Both the position numbers and the translations under genes were made by a program. The notes beneath the pieces are model-generated. The model did not search any database. It was not told the origin of the DNA and was given only the letters and a program-made list of their open reading frames with translations. Source: Arenibacter troitsensis (GTDB taxonomy: Bacteria > Bacteroidota > Bacteroidia > Flavobacteriales > Flavobacteriaceae). From it: a stretch of DNA of 64,000 nucleotides. This document shows, one piece after another, positions 34,550 through 44,155 of this stretch (the stretch's first letter is position 1; each line of letters begins with the position of its first letter). The stretch is taken from assembly GCF_900177645.1 (NCBI RefSeq), contig NZ_FXAO01000010.1, positions 99,162-163,161 of the forward strand, given 5' to 3'.

Positions 34550-37120
34550 ATGCAGAAGTCCTTCCAAATAAAGTTAACGGATAATTGGAGAATCCAGAGT
34601 TCAAATAAAGTTTCGGAAAAGGGGAGTGAAATCTCTACTAAGGCCACAATTTCGGATAATTGGTTTCCTGCAGTGGTTCCTTCAACCGTTTTGAATACTT
34701 TGGTAGCCAATAAGGTTTATGAAAACCCCTATTTTGGTGAGAATTTAAAGACCATCCCAACAGAACAGTTTAAAGTTTCCTGGTGGTACACCACTAGTTT
34801 TGAACTAACAAAGGAGCAAGCCAATGGGTTTGGTACCCTAAAATTTGATGGTATTAACTACAAGGCCAATGTTTGGTTAAATGGACAACTCATTGCCGAT
34901 GCCTCCGTTATAGATGGGGCCTTTCGTATTACCTCCTTTGATGTAAGTACAAATATCAAAAGTGGATCCAATATTTTGGCCATAGAGGTAATTCCGCCCC
35001 AACCTGGCGATTTTAGTATAGGCTTTGTAGATTGGAATCCTTCCCCACCAGATGGGGATATGGGTGTTTTTAGGCCAGTAACCCTTCATCTACATGGTGG
35101 TGTGCAAATTGAAAAACCCTTTGTACAGACCAAGGTAAATCTTGAAACCTTGAAAGAGGCCGATATAACTGTTTCGGCAGAATTGATCAATTATTCCAAT
35201 ACTACAATATCTGGAGATTTAATAGGCACCATAGGTGCTGCAGTATTCAAGAAAAACATAAACTTGGCGCCAAATAATAAAGAGCTTATCACCTTTAACA
35301 GCAAGGAGTTTGTAGGGCTTAATTTTAAGGAGCCAAAACTTTGGTGGCCCATCAATTTGGGGAATCCCGATCTGTATGATCTGGATTTGAAATTTGTGGC
35401 CAAGGAGGAGGTTTTGGATACTGCCCAGCTGAGATTTGGAATTCGTGATATACAGGATTATTGGTTAAATGATATACATCGCGGTTATAAGGTAAACGGA
35501 CAAAAGGTATTGATTAAAGGTGCCGGCTGGACGGATGACTTGCTTTTAATGGATACCGATGAAAGCATTGAAGCCCAAGTGAAGTATGTAAAACAAATGA
35601 ATCTCAACTGTATTCGTTTGGAAGGCTTCTGGGGCAAGGACCATAAACTTTACGACCTCTGTGATGAACATGGTATACTGTTAATGGTAGGTTGGAGCTG
35701 TCATTGGGAACACGAGATCCATATGGGAGTACCCGTCAATGAACGTTTTGGAGGCGTATACAAGCCAGAGCATATAGCCCATGTTGCCCAAGCTTGGGAG
35801 GATCAGGTGATATGGCTGCGCAACCATCCCAGTATATTTGTTTGGACCGTTGCCAGTGACAAGGTGCCGATTACGGAATTGGAACAAAAATATATAGATA
35901 CTTTCGCCAAATATGACCCCACAAGGCCTTATTTAAATTCTACAGGGGGAGTGGGAAGTGACCAACATGTCATAGGCAGCGAGGATGTCATTAGTGAGAT
36001 CAGTGGGTCTTCCGGCGTAAAAATGTTGGGTCCTTATGCCTATACTGCCCCGGTCTATTGGTTTACCGATACCAAATTTGGTGGTGCCTATGGATTTAAT
36101 ACGGAAACTGGTCCTGGAGCTCAGGTGCCACAACTGGAAAGTTTAAAAAAAATGATTCCTCAAGAGCAATTATGGCCTATGGGGGATGCTTGGAACTACC
36201 ATTGCGGACGGTATGAGTTTGCCGATCTCAGTAGATTTAACAAGGCTATTGCGGAAAAATATGGGGCTCCAAAATCTTTGGAAGAGTTCGATAAAAAGGC
36301 CCAGGCCATGAACTATGAGCTTATGCGGCCAATGTTCGAGGCTTTTCAGGTAAATAAAAAGAAATCTACAGGGATTGTCCAATGGATGCTAAATGCGGCA
36401 TGGCCAAAGATGTATTGGCAGTTGTATGATTATTATCTAAATCCAACAGCTGCATTTTACGCAACCCAAAAGGCTTGTTTGCCCTTAAGCCTTGTTTACA
36501 ATTATGGGGACAAACATGTTTATGCCATTAATGACCACCTTAGGTCGGCAGAAAATTTAACTGCCCATATTAGGGTTTATTCCATTGGATCGGAAATTTT
36601 GTTTGAGAAAAAGATAGCCCTAACCGTGGAAGCGGATTCATCAAAATCTATTTTGGATTTGGGGGAACTGAAAGGGCTAACAACTACCTATTTTGTAGAT
36701 CTTCGGTTGTTGGATAAAAACGGGGAAGAGCTCGCCAATAATTTTTATTGGCTATCCACCAAAGAGGAGGTGTTGGACTATGAGGCCGATTTAGGGCCGT
36801 TCGCCTTTCACACCCCCAGCAAGGTATATGCGGACTTCACTCAGTTGAATGAATTGCCTAAAATCCAATTGCAGCAGTCGCATTATTTTGAGCAGGACGG
36901 AGAACAACAAAATATCAAGGTAGAACTAAAGAACAACAGTGATTATATAGCATTTTTAATTAACCTTAAGGTAGTTGACAAAATAACAGGAGAGCTTATG
37001 CTGCCCATATTTTGGGAAGATAATTTCATCAACTTGTTACCAGGGGAAGAACGTATGGTTAGCGCCAATTTTAAAGGCACCTCCGAGGCAGAATTGAAGG
37101 TGGAGGGATGGAATATTTAA
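34550..37120 (+). CDS. GH2 exo-beta-D-glucosaminidase/beta-mannosidase-like enzyme
   Basis: 856 aa, glycoside hydrolase family 2. In order: sugar-binding jelly roll (about 1-170), Ig-like domain, TIM barrel (about 300-620) and C-terminal beta domains. In the barrel, NHPSIFVWTVASD places an Asp (437) where most GH2 enzymes have the NE acid/base Glu. This substitution is known for exo-beta-D-glucosaminidases of the CsxA type. The nucleophile is probably Glu519 in FNTETGPGA. No signal peptide is visible, so it would work in the cytoplasm on what the adjacent symporter brings in, unlike most PUL GH2 enzymes. Beta-mannosidase or endo-mannosidase activity is the main alternative. Confidence 0.85.
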   Translation: MQKSFQIKLTDNWRIQSSNKVSEKGSEISTKATISDNWFPAVVPSTVLNTLVANKVYENPYFGENLKTIPTEQFKVSWWYTTSFELTKEQANGFGTLKFDGINYKANVWLNGQLIADASVIDGAFRITSFDVSTNIKSGSNILAIEVIPPQPGDFSIGFVDWNPSPPDGDMGVFRPVTLHLHGGVQIEKPFVQTKVNLETLKEADITVSAELINYSNTTISGDLIGTIGAAVFKKNINLAPNNKELITFNSKEFVGLNFKEPKLWWPINLGNPDLYDLDLKFVAKEEVLDTAQLRFGIRDIQDYWLNDIHRGYKVNGQKVLIKGAGWTDDLLLMDTDESIEAQVKYVKQMNLNCIRLEGFWGKDHKLYDLCDEHGILLMVGWSCHWEHEIHMGVPVNERFGGVYKPEHIAHVAQAWEDQVIWLRNHPSIFVWTVASDKVPITELEQKYIDTFAKYDPTRPYLNSTGGVGSDQHVIGSEDVISEISGSSGVKMLGPYAYTAPVYWFTDTKFGGAYGFNTETGPGAQVPQLESLKKMIPQEQLWPMGDAWNYHCGRYEFADLSRFNKAIAEKYGAPKSLEEFDKKAQAMNYELMRPMFEAFQVNKKKSTGIVQWMLNAAWPKMYWQLYDYYLNPTAAFYATQKACLPLSLVYNYGDKHVYAINDHLRSAENLTAHIRVYSIGSEILFEKKIALTVEADSSKSILDLGELKGLTTTYFVDLRLLDKNGEELANNFYWLSTKEEVLDYEADLGPFAFHTPSKVYADFTQLNELPKIQLQQSHYFEQDGEQQNIKVELKNNSDYIAFLINLKVVDKITGELMLPIFWEDNFINLLPGEERMVSANFKGTSEAELKVEGWNI

Positions 37121-37179
37121 TGCCCTTATTAATTGTCCATTTCCTAGTTTGGATTACTTAATTTTTAATCAGTGCAATT

Positions 37180-38271
37180 ATGCTAATTTGGACAAAATAC
37201 TTACTTGCTATACCCCTTCTAATATCGGCAGGGTCTTGTAAGGAACAGCCAAAGGTAAATGGATCTGAAACGGCTGATAAGCATCCTGCAATAACCCTTG
37301 AAGAGTACATTTACCCCATAGGCCAAGGGCTAACACCACAATGTCATGCTCCCACCATAGATGTCAGCAATGGCACAATAGTGGCTTCCTGGTTCGGGGG
37401 AACGGAGGAAAAAAACAATGATGTGGGTATTTGGGTTTCTAGGAAAATTGAGGATAAATGGACAACCCCGGTTGAAGTAGCCAATGGCGTGGAGGAAGAC
37501 GGAATTAGATATCCGTGTTGGAACCCTGTTCTTTTTAAACCAGAAAATAAGCCTTTGATACTCTTTTACAAAGTTGGCCCTGATCCATTATATTGGTGGG
37601 GAATGTATAAGACCTCTGAGGATGATGGGCTTAGTTGGTCTGCCCCTAGCAGATTGGCAGACAGTATTTTGGGACCAATAAAGAATAGGCCCGTTACCTT
37701 GTCCAATGGGGATATTTTATCTCCCTCCAGTACCGAAAGCGAGACGGAGGGCCATAAAATTCATTTGGAAAGAAGTGTGGATTTTGGCAAAACATGGACC
37801 AAAACGGCCCCTTTGAACGATGGTAAGACATTTAAGGCCATACAACCAGCTATTCTAGATCACGGTAAGGACACCATCCAATTATTAAGTAGAACCTATC
37901 AGGGAACTATTGGGCAAAATTGGTCTTATGACGGGGGACTTACTTGGAGTGAAATGACGGCAACATCACTTCCCAATCCTGACTCAGGGATTGATGCCAT
38001 TACCTTGAAGGATGGTAGGCATGTATTGATTTACAATCCTACCACTATAGAATCCGAGGACAGGGTTCCATTGAGCGTAGGCCTTTCCCAAGATGGCAAG
38101 TCCTGGAAAAGAGTGTTGGATTTGGAACCCCTAACAGCAACAACCGATAAAAAGGGAGAGGAATATTCGTACCCCACCCTGATTCAAACGCCGGACGGAA
38201 TGATCCACATAGTATATACATGGAATAGAAAGACCGTGAAACACGTGGTATTGGACCCGGAAAAATTATAA
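37180..38271 (+). CDS. Sialidase-fold (BNR_2) lipoprotein, putative exo-glycosidase or lyase
   Basis: 363-aa lipoprotein (signal ending SAGSC). Residues about 40-360 form a six-bladed propeller of the BNR_2 type, with Asp-box-like turns SEDDGLSWS, SVDFGKTWT and SYDGGLTWS and the family stretches VASWFGGTEEKNNDVGIWVSR and RPVTLSNGDIL. Classic GH33 catalytic residues (Arg triad, Tyr) cannot be assigned with confidence; related propellers include rhamnosidases and uronyl lyases. It would act at the periplasm or surface, ahead of import by the symporter. It is in line with the GH2 gene (59-base gap) and the aminotransferase gene. Confidence 0.8.
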   Translation: MLIWTKYLLAIPLLISAGSCKEQPKVNGSETADKHPAITLEEYIYPIGQGLTPQCHAPTIDVSNGTIVASWFGGTEEKNNDVGIWVSRKIEDKWTTPVEVANGVEEDGIRYPCWNPVLFKPENKPLILFYKVGPDPLYWWGMYKTSEDDGLSWSAPSRLADSILGPIKNRPVTLSNGDILSPSSTESETEGHKIHLERSVDFGKTWTKTAPLNDGKTFKAIQPAILDHGKDTIQLLSRTYQGTIGQNWSYDGGLTWSEMTATSLPNPDSGIDAITLKDGRHVLIYNPTTIESEDRVPLSVGLSQDGKSWKRVLDLEPLTATTDKKGEEYSYPTLIQTPDGMIHIVYTWNRKTVKHVVLDPEKL

Positions 38272-38295
38272 ACATTATCATTTTATAACAACCAT

Positions 38296-39585
38296 ATGAC
38301 AATGAAAAAATTAGCAATAAATGGCGGGAGCCCTTGTCGTGATACCAATAAGAGTCCTTGGCCTAAATGGCCGGTGTGGGGAAAAGAAGAGGAAGTTGCG
38401 CTAATAGAGGTCCTGAATAGTGGGGTTTGGTCCTATAATGGGCCAAAGGAAATGGAGTTCAATAAACTATTTGCAGAATATACAGGCGTAAAACACGCCA
38501 TTTGTGCCGTAAACGGTACCGTAACCTTGCAAATTGCGTTGGAAGCCTTGGGTATAGGCGTCGGCGATGAGGTTATAGTTCCGGGCCTAACTTGGCAGGC
38601 TACTGCGGCCACCGTAATCGACGTTAATGCCACTCCCATATTGGTGGATATTTGTGAGGATACCTGGTGTATAGATCCAAAAGAAATAGAGAAAGCCATA
38701 ACTCCAAGAACCAAAGCTATTATTCCGGTACACTTATATGGTGCTTTTGCGGATATGGATGCCATTATGACCATTGCCAAAAAACATAATCTCTATATCA
38801 TTGAGGATTGTGCCCATAAGCACGGAGGTGAATGGAAAAGTAAAAAGGCTGGAAGTATAGGCAATGTGGGTAGTTTTAGTTTTCAATTATCAAAACATTT
38901 AACCGCGGGTGAAGGTGGATCCGTTACTACAAATGACACGGATTTAGCTGAAAAATTGGATGCCCTTAGAAATGTGGGTCGAAGACCTGAGGGAGATTCG
39001 CTTATAGGTGCGGACAAAGGGATAGGTGATTATGGCGATGACGGTAATTTTATACAGTCCGGTAACTATCGGATTACCGAATTTCAAGCAGCTATACTGG
39101 TAGAGGGCTTAAAAAGGTTGCCAGAGCAAAATGCAACTAGAGATGCCAATGGGGCTTATTTAAATACGCTTTTAAAAGAAATTGAAGGAATAACACCCTT
39201 AAAAAGAGATGATAGGGAAACCAAAAAGGCTTATTTTAATTTTGCTTTTCGTTACGATTCAAGCAAGTTCAAGAATTTGCCGATAGAGAAGTTCCGGTCT
39301 GCCCTGGAGGCGGAATTGGGCATAATAGTGGATGCTTGTTATGAGCCTTTAAATAATTGCTCATTATACGTGCCGCACACCAAACCATCCAGACACAAAT
39401 TAAATGATGCCTATTGGGAAGCCATTGACCCAAAGAGGTTTTCATTACCGGTCTGTGAACGCATTTTTAAGGAAGAATCGGTTTGTGTACACCACAAGGT
39501 GTTAATGGGGACAAAAGCGGATATGGATTTGGTGGCTACGGCCATAAAAAAGATTTATACCCATGCGGCGGAATTGATGGACTAA
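38296..39585 (+). CDS. DegT/DnrJ/EryC1/StrS-family PLP aminotransferase
   Basis: 429 aa, fold type I. PLP-binding marks are EDCAHKHGG (Asp171), SFSFQLSKHLTAGEGG (Schiff-base Lys200) and VGRRPEGDS. The N-terminal KLAINGGSP is typical of members such as L-glutamine:scyllo-inosose aminotransferases and related sugar aminotransferases. These swap a keto group for an amino group on a sugar or cyclitol. In this catabolic setting it may run in the deaminating direction, removing the amino group from an amino sugar or amino cyclitol first processed by the Gfo/Idh dehydrogenase at 42302. No biosynthetic (O-antigen) genes are nearby. Start at 38296 or 38302. Confidence 0.92.
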   Translation: MTMKKLAINGGSPCRDTNKSPWPKWPVWGKEEEVALIEVLNSGVWSYNGPKEMEFNKLFAEYTGVKHAICAVNGTVTLQIALEALGIGVGDEVIVPGLTWQATAATVIDVNATPILVDICEDTWCIDPKEIEKAITPRTKAIIPVHLYGAFADMDAIMTIAKKHNLYIIEDCAHKHGGEWKSKKAGSIGNVGSFSFQLSKHLTAGEGGSVTTNDTDLAEKLDALRNVGRRPEGDSLIGADKGIGDYGDDGNFIQSGNYRITEFQAAILVEGLKRLPEQNATRDANGAYLNTLLKEIEGITPLKRDDRETKKAYFNFAFRYDSSKFKNLPIEKFRSALEAELGIIVDACYEPLNNCSLYVPHTKPSRHKLNDAYWEAIDPKRFSLPVCERIFKEESVCVHHKVLMGTKADMDLVATAIKKIYTHAAELMD

Positions 39586-39639
39586 GGAAGTATCGGTTGC
39601 ATCAACAAGGCAACCCGTACATAATATTATTTTGAATAG

Positions 39640-40458
39640 ATGAAATTACTTTTAGGCCTAATATCTTTTTTCACTTGGTCCAATCTTGTTTTTGGACAAG
39701 ATTCCATGTTGGTCAAGGAAAATTATAGTATGCCCTTAAAGGGAATTTGTGCGCATAGGGGAGCCAATGAAACCCATCCAGAGAACACTTTGGTAGCTTT
39801 TGAGGAGGCAATTAGACTGGGCGCACAGATGATAGAGTTCGATGTTCAGATGACGAAGGACAATCAATTGGTTATTATGCACGATGATAAGGTAAATAGG
39901 ACTACCAATGGCCGCGGACTGGTGAAGAATCTAACATTGAGTAAAATAAAAAGGCTGGATGCGGGTAAATGGAAATCCAAAAACTTTAAGAAAGAAAGGG
40001 TTCCCACCTTACAGGAGGCCCTGGAAATTATGCCCAAAAATATCTGGCTTAATATCCATTTAAAAGGGGACGAACGTTTGGGTAAGGCAACAGCCGAAGC
40101 CGTGATTTCCGCGGACAGAACCCATCAGGCTGTCATTGCCTGCGAAAATGAGGCTGCCAATGGGGTAAGGCAGGTAGATCCGAAGATTATGATGTGCAAT
40201 ATGGAACGTTTAGCTACCCGTGCTGAATATATAAATGAAACCATAGAAAAGGGCTTCACATTTCTCCAACTAAAAAGTAGTAGGGACGATGAAAATATTC
40301 TAACGGATCTAAAAAAGCTAAAGGATAATGGGATTCGCATCAATTATTTTCATTCCGAAGAAGGAAGTCGCGTTAAGGAATTGTTGGATGCGGGGGTCGA
40401 TTTTATTCTCACAGACCATCTGGCAGATATGTTGGATGCCTTTGTAAAATCAAATTAG
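39640..40458 (+). CDS. Secreted glycerophosphodiester phosphodiesterase
   Basis: 272 aa with a Sec signal peptide (ending VFGQ, about residue 20). GDPD catalytic motifs: AHRGANETHPENT (His39, Arg40, Glu48), EFDVQMTKDNQLVIMHD (Glu67, Asp69, His81). It hydrolyses glycerophosphodiesters to glycerol 3-phosphate and an alcohol, using a divalent metal. It is shorter than GlpQ (about 350 aa), closer to UgpQ in size but exported. Its presence with a metallophosphatase and amino-sugar enzymes suggests a phosphate-bearing glycan or lipid head group as the substrate of this locus. Confidence 0.93.
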   Translation: MKLLLGLISFFTWSNLVFGQDSMLVKENYSMPLKGICAHRGANETHPENTLVAFEEAIRLGAQMIEFDVQMTKDNQLVIMHDDKVNRTTNGRGLVKNLTLSKIKRLDAGKWKSKNFKKERVPTLQEALEIMPKNIWLNIHLKGDERLGKATAEAVISADRTHQAVIACENEAANGVRQVDPKIMMCNMERLATRAEYINETIEKGFTFLQLKSSRDDENILTDLKKLKDNGIRINYFHSEEGSRVKELLDAGVDFILTDHLADMLDAFVKSN

Positions 40459-40507
40459 TCACCCAGTAAAATAATATTGAAAAACCCAATAAAAGCATAG
40501 TATTCAA

Positions 40508-42283
40508 ATGAGAAGATATATAAGTCTTTTTGCAGTCTTTTTAATTTTTTCCTGCTCCAAAACCAAAAAGGAAGTAGACCATACCCAAGGCTCTGTAAAA
40601 GGAGTAATGGACAGTGTAATTACCAGATTGTATGAAAAAGTGGACCCCAAGGACTACGATTCCATTGATGATACTTTTATGCTTCAATTTTTGACCGATG
40701 ACGAGAAATCAACATTGGCTTCCCGTTACCAATATTTTAAGGTTAATGTACCCGTAACGGTATCCTTGATGAGACATCTTGATCATAAAGCACCGTTTTG
40801 GCTTAAGGAAAGCGGTTTTGTAAAGACCGATGAGATCGTAAAAAATGAAGTCTATGATTATGAAGTATGGCAAAAGGATTTTGATGCAGGTTGGGTTAAT
40901 TTGGGAATCCCAGGGTTCAACATCGATAGGGTCGTCTATTTTATATCGGTAGGCCCACAGAATTCCAATGAGGAACTTACAATTAGCGAACGCTATCCTG
41001 AGGAATATTCTTTGGAAGTGTTAAAAAAAGGGGCTTTTACATACCATGACTGGTCCGACCTTAAAATTACGGACCTGCCCAAAGAACTGGAGGGTCAGGT
41101 ATTGTTCACTACGGTTAGGGGAAGGGCTCGGGAGGCACATGTAGAAGGCGCTTTTCGGAAAACGATATTCCCATCTTCCGATCAACCCGATCAGATTATG
41201 CTTACCTGGAGTGCGGATCCTACAAATTCTATGGATGTACAATGGAGAACCAATATGACTGTAAAGGATGGAACTGTACAATATTGGAAGAAAAATACTT
41301 CGGACTCCATTTCCTTAAATGCCTCGGTATCGGGTATGGAAGATAGAATGTTGTTCAATGATAGATATATAAATCGATTTACTGCCAATCTGACCAATTT
41401 GGAGGCTGGTGTTACCTATGAGTACCGTGTAGGTTCGGTCGAAGAAAAGTCATGGTCCACGGTTAGGAACTTTAAGACCGAAGCCAAGGATTCCAAGGAG
41501 TTTTCATTTATATGGTTTGGGGATACCCATAGAGATCCCAAATGGGCACAAATGCTCAATGATGCGACCCTTCGACATCCGGAAACGGCATTTTATTCCA
41601 TAGCCGGCGATCTTGTGACCACAGGACTTTACCGTACGGAATGGGACATGTTTTTTGGGTATTCAAAAGAGGTGTTCTCCCATAAGCCCTTAATGCCCGT
41701 CCCTGGAAATCATGATCGGCAGGATGGTTTGGGAGCTTGGATGTATTATCAACTCTTTAGTTTGCCCACGAACGGACCTGAAAAAGTGGATCCGGAAAGC
41801 ACTTACGCCTTCAAATATGGGAACGCCTTGTTCTTGATGATCGATTCTACCCAACCCAATGAAGCACAAACCGAATGGATAGAAAATCAATTGAAAAATT
41901 CCAATGCCACTTGGAAATTCGTCATGTTTCATTTCCCGCCCTTTAATTTTGAAGAGCCCTATTTGGATATTCAACAGGAATGGGGCGGTCTTTTTGATAC
42001 CTACCATGTGGACATGGTCATGTCCGGACATATTCATTATTATATGCGGTCCAAGCCTATGAATAATGGCAAGGTGGTGGACTCCTTTAAAAAGGGCACC
42101 GTGTATACAGTATCTATTGGAACCCATGGTAATCATGATAATATAGGGGAAGAACCTTATGCTGAAAAGAGGTTCAAAGAAGGTCAATTTTATCAATACA
42201 TGACTTTGACCGATAGAACTTTAAAATACATAACCTACAATCTGGACGGGGAAATCGTAGATGAACTTTTAATAACAAAGTAA
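40508..42283 (+). CDS. Purple-acid-phosphatase-like metallophosphoesterase lipoprotein
   Basis: 591-aa lipoprotein (lipobox LIFSC, Cys16). Residues about 20-220 are an unrecognised N-terminal region. Residues about 225-325 form a fibronectin-III-like purple acid phosphatase N domain (PDQIMLTWSADPTNSMDVQWRTN). The catalytic calcineurin-like domain follows, with all metal motifs: GDTH, GDLV, PGNHDRQ and MSGHIHYY. It should release phosphate in the periplasm. It lies 50 bases after the GDPD gene, and the two could act in sequence on a phosphodiester-linked substituent. The long N-terminal domain is not part of a standard purple acid phosphatase. Confidence 0.9.
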   Translation: MRRYISLFAVFLIFSCSKTKKEVDHTQGSVKGVMDSVITRLYEKVDPKDYDSIDDTFMLQFLTDDEKSTLASRYQYFKVNVPVTVSLMRHLDHKAPFWLKESGFVKTDEIVKNEVYDYEVWQKDFDAGWVNLGIPGFNIDRVVYFISVGPQNSNEELTISERYPEEYSLEVLKKGAFTYHDWSDLKITDLPKELEGQVLFTTVRGRAREAHVEGAFRKTIFPSSDQPDQIMLTWSADPTNSMDVQWRTNMTVKDGTVQYWKKNTSDSISLNASVSGMEDRMLFNDRYINRFTANLTNLEAGVTYEYRVGSVEEKSWSTVRNFKTEAKDSKEFSFIWFGDTHRDPKWAQMLNDATLRHPETAFYSIAGDLVTTGLYRTEWDMFFGYSKEVFSHKPLMPVPGNHDRQDGLGAWMYYQLFSLPTNGPEKVDPESTYAFKYGNALFLMIDSTQPNEAQTEWIENQLKNSNATWKFVMFHFPPFNFEEPYLDIQQEWGGLFDTYHVDMVMSGHIHYYMRSKPMNNGKVVDSFKKGTVYTVSIGTHGNHDNIGEEPYAEKRFKEGQFYQYMTLTDRTLKYITYNLDGEIVDELLITK

Positions 42284-42301
42284 TTATAAAATATTAAACA
42301 G

Positions 42302-43306
42302 ATGAAAACCAGAATAGCCCTTATAGGTGCAGGATTTATATCGGATTATCACGCTCGTGGACTACAAACCTTAGCCGATGTTGAAATTGTGGCCGTGGTG
42401 TCCAAAAACCTTGAAAATGCCGAAAAATTTGCCCATAAGTATCATATTAAAGAGGCGCTTGATGATATTTCATCACTGGTAAAAAGAGATGATCTGAATG
42501 CCGTAATTATAAGTACACCCAATCAATTTCACGCTCCCTATGCCATAGCATTTTTGCAAAATGGCAAGGATGTTTTTCTTGAAAAACCTATGGGAATGAG
42601 CGGAGATGAAGGCAGACAAATAGCTGAGGTGGCAAACAGACATAACCAATTGGTGATGGTAGGTCATATGTGGCGTTTTGATACCGATACGCGTTTTATA
42701 AAGGATACCGTGGCTTCTGGAACATTAGGTAGAATTTTTAAGACCAAGGGTTACGGAATACATGAAAATTGGGGTCCCTCTGGCTGGTTTACCAAAAAGG
42801 AATTGGCAGGGGGCGGGGCCTTGGCAGATATGGGGGTCCATGCCATTGATGCTGTGAGATATATATTGGACGATCCAAAACCTGTCAAGGTATATGCCAG
42901 AATTTCTACGGAATTTGGGGATTATGATGTAGATGATACGGGAATCTTGGTAATTACTTGGGATAATGGCACCGAAAGCATCATTGAAAGTGGATGGTGG
43001 CATCCCCATATGGACGGGCCAGAGGCAAGCACCAGCTTGTTTGGAACAAAGGGTTATGCCAATCTGTTTCCCACATTTTTAAAAATGAAGGAAGGGGAAA
43101 GTACGGTAACAACGGTACCAGAGCTTCCCAAAAGGGAAGATCACTGTGACCAAATTATTTATACCCGTCAAATGGAGTATTTTGTGGATTGTATCAAAAC
43201 CAGGCAACAACCAGTTCCGGGCCTAATGGAAGGACAAATAGTACTGGACATTGTAGATGCGGCCTATAAATCTGCCGAAACAGGCGAAGTTGTAAATTTA
43301 ATGTAG
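42302..43306 (+). CDS. Gfo/Idh/MocA-family oxidoreductase
   Basis: 334 aa, cytoplasmic. Rossmann motif ALIGAGFISDYHARGL at the N-terminus, EKP motif in VFLEKPMGMSGDEG, and ALADMGVHAIDAVRYIL in the C-terminal domain with the conserved Asp and His of the active site. NAD(P)-dependent oxidation or reduction of a sugar, cyclitol or derivative is expected. It follows the phosphatase gene by 18 bases and precedes a HAD phosphatase by 28 bases. Combined with the DegT-type aminotransferase, this resembles pairs that interconvert hydroxyl, keto and amino groups on rings. The exact substrate is not set by sequence. Confidence 0.92.
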   Translation: MKTRIALIGAGFISDYHARGLQTLADVEIVAVVSKNLENAEKFAHKYHIKEALDDISSLVKRDDLNAVIISTPNQFHAPYAIAFLQNGKDVFLEKPMGMSGDEGRQIAEVANRHNQLVMVGHMWRFDTDTRFIKDTVASGTLGRIFKTKGYGIHENWGPSGWFTKKELAGGGALADMGVHAIDAVRYILDDPKPVKVYARISTEFGDYDVDDTGILVITWDNGTESIIESGWWHPHMDGPEASTSLFGTKGYANLFPTFLKMKEGESTVTTVPELPKREDHCDQIIYTRQMEYFVDCIKTRQQPVPGLMEGQIVLDIVDAAYKSAETGEVVNLM

Positions 43307-43334
43307 TACTGGCACTATTCAAAACTATTAAAAA

Positions 43335-43979
43335 ATGGCTCTGAGTGAATTAAGCCGTCATATTGAAAACATCATTTTTGACCTGGATGGTACCCTTTGG
43401 GATCCTATGCCCATGAGTATCAAGGCTTGGCATACTGCCTTGAACGGCTTCGATTGTATTAAAAATCCTATTTCAGAGGAAGATATTCAGGGTATTCTTG
43501 GAATGCAGCACGACCTGGTAGGAAAAAAGCTGTTTCCATATCTTTCCAAGGAACAGCAAGACGAGGTAATGAACAGTTGCTATGTACAGGAGGTGAACGA
43601 CATTAAGGAATATGGAGGGGTTTTGTATCATGGATTGGAAGAAACCTTGAAGTTATTGGGGAGTAAGTACGATCTATATATAGTCAGTAATTGTCAGGCT
43701 GGTTACATTGAAGCCTTTTATGCATACCATGGTTTGGGGGGCTATTTTAAGGATTTTGAATGTTCGGGAAATACGGGTTTGTCAAAGACCGAAAATGTAA
43801 AAATGGTCATTGAAAGAAATACACTTTCCAAACCCATCTATATAGGGGATACCTTAGGGGATTATACCGCTGCCGAAGGAAACCAAATACCCTTTATTTT
43901 CGCCCAATACGGGTTTGGGGATGTACCCAAAGCTAAATATACTATCAATAAAATCGAGGCCTTAAAAGATTTGCTTTAA
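43335..43979 (+). CDS. HAD-superfamily hydrolase (phosphoglycolate phosphatase-like)
   Basis: 214 aa, cytoplasmic, subclass IA with helical cap. Four motifs: nucleophile Asp16 and Asp18 in IIFDLDGTL, Ser/Asn in YIVSNCQ, Lys in LSKTENVK, and acidic pair in YIGDTLGDYTAAEG. It dephosphorylates a small sugar phosphate or similar metabolite. Last gene of the plus-strand run started by the Na+ symporter. It may protect the pathway from a toxic phosphorylated by-product or provide a step in it; no sugar kinase is seen in the run, so the phosphate may come from the substrate itself. Confidence 0.92.
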   Translation: MALSELSRHIENIIFDLDGTLWDPMPMSIKAWHTALNGFDCIKNPISEEDIQGILGMQHDLVGKKLFPYLSKEQQDEVMNSCYVQEVNDIKEYGGVLYHGLEETLKLLGSKYDLYIVSNCQAGYIEAFYAYHGLGGYFKDFECSGNTGLSKTENVKMVIERNTLSKPIYIGDTLGDYTAAEGNQIPFIFAQYGFGDVPKAKYTINKIEALKDLL

Positions 43980-44155
43980 TATTTTTCTTCTCATAAATTA
44001 TCCCTAATTTAGGTTGCTTCGACTATCAATAATTAAGTGATAAACAATACTTTTTGTCATTTGGCTGGCACAATAAGTATTAACTCCCGCAATTTTAGTA
44101 GTTGGTTTTAAGCTATCAGATCAATATATTTGACAATGGTTATAAAATTTTGACA

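Noticed and set aside
41690..42196. A 168-codon minus-strand frame in the phosphatase gene
   Set aside because: It mirrors the metal-binding motifs of the plus-strand metallophosphoesterase and has no independent support.
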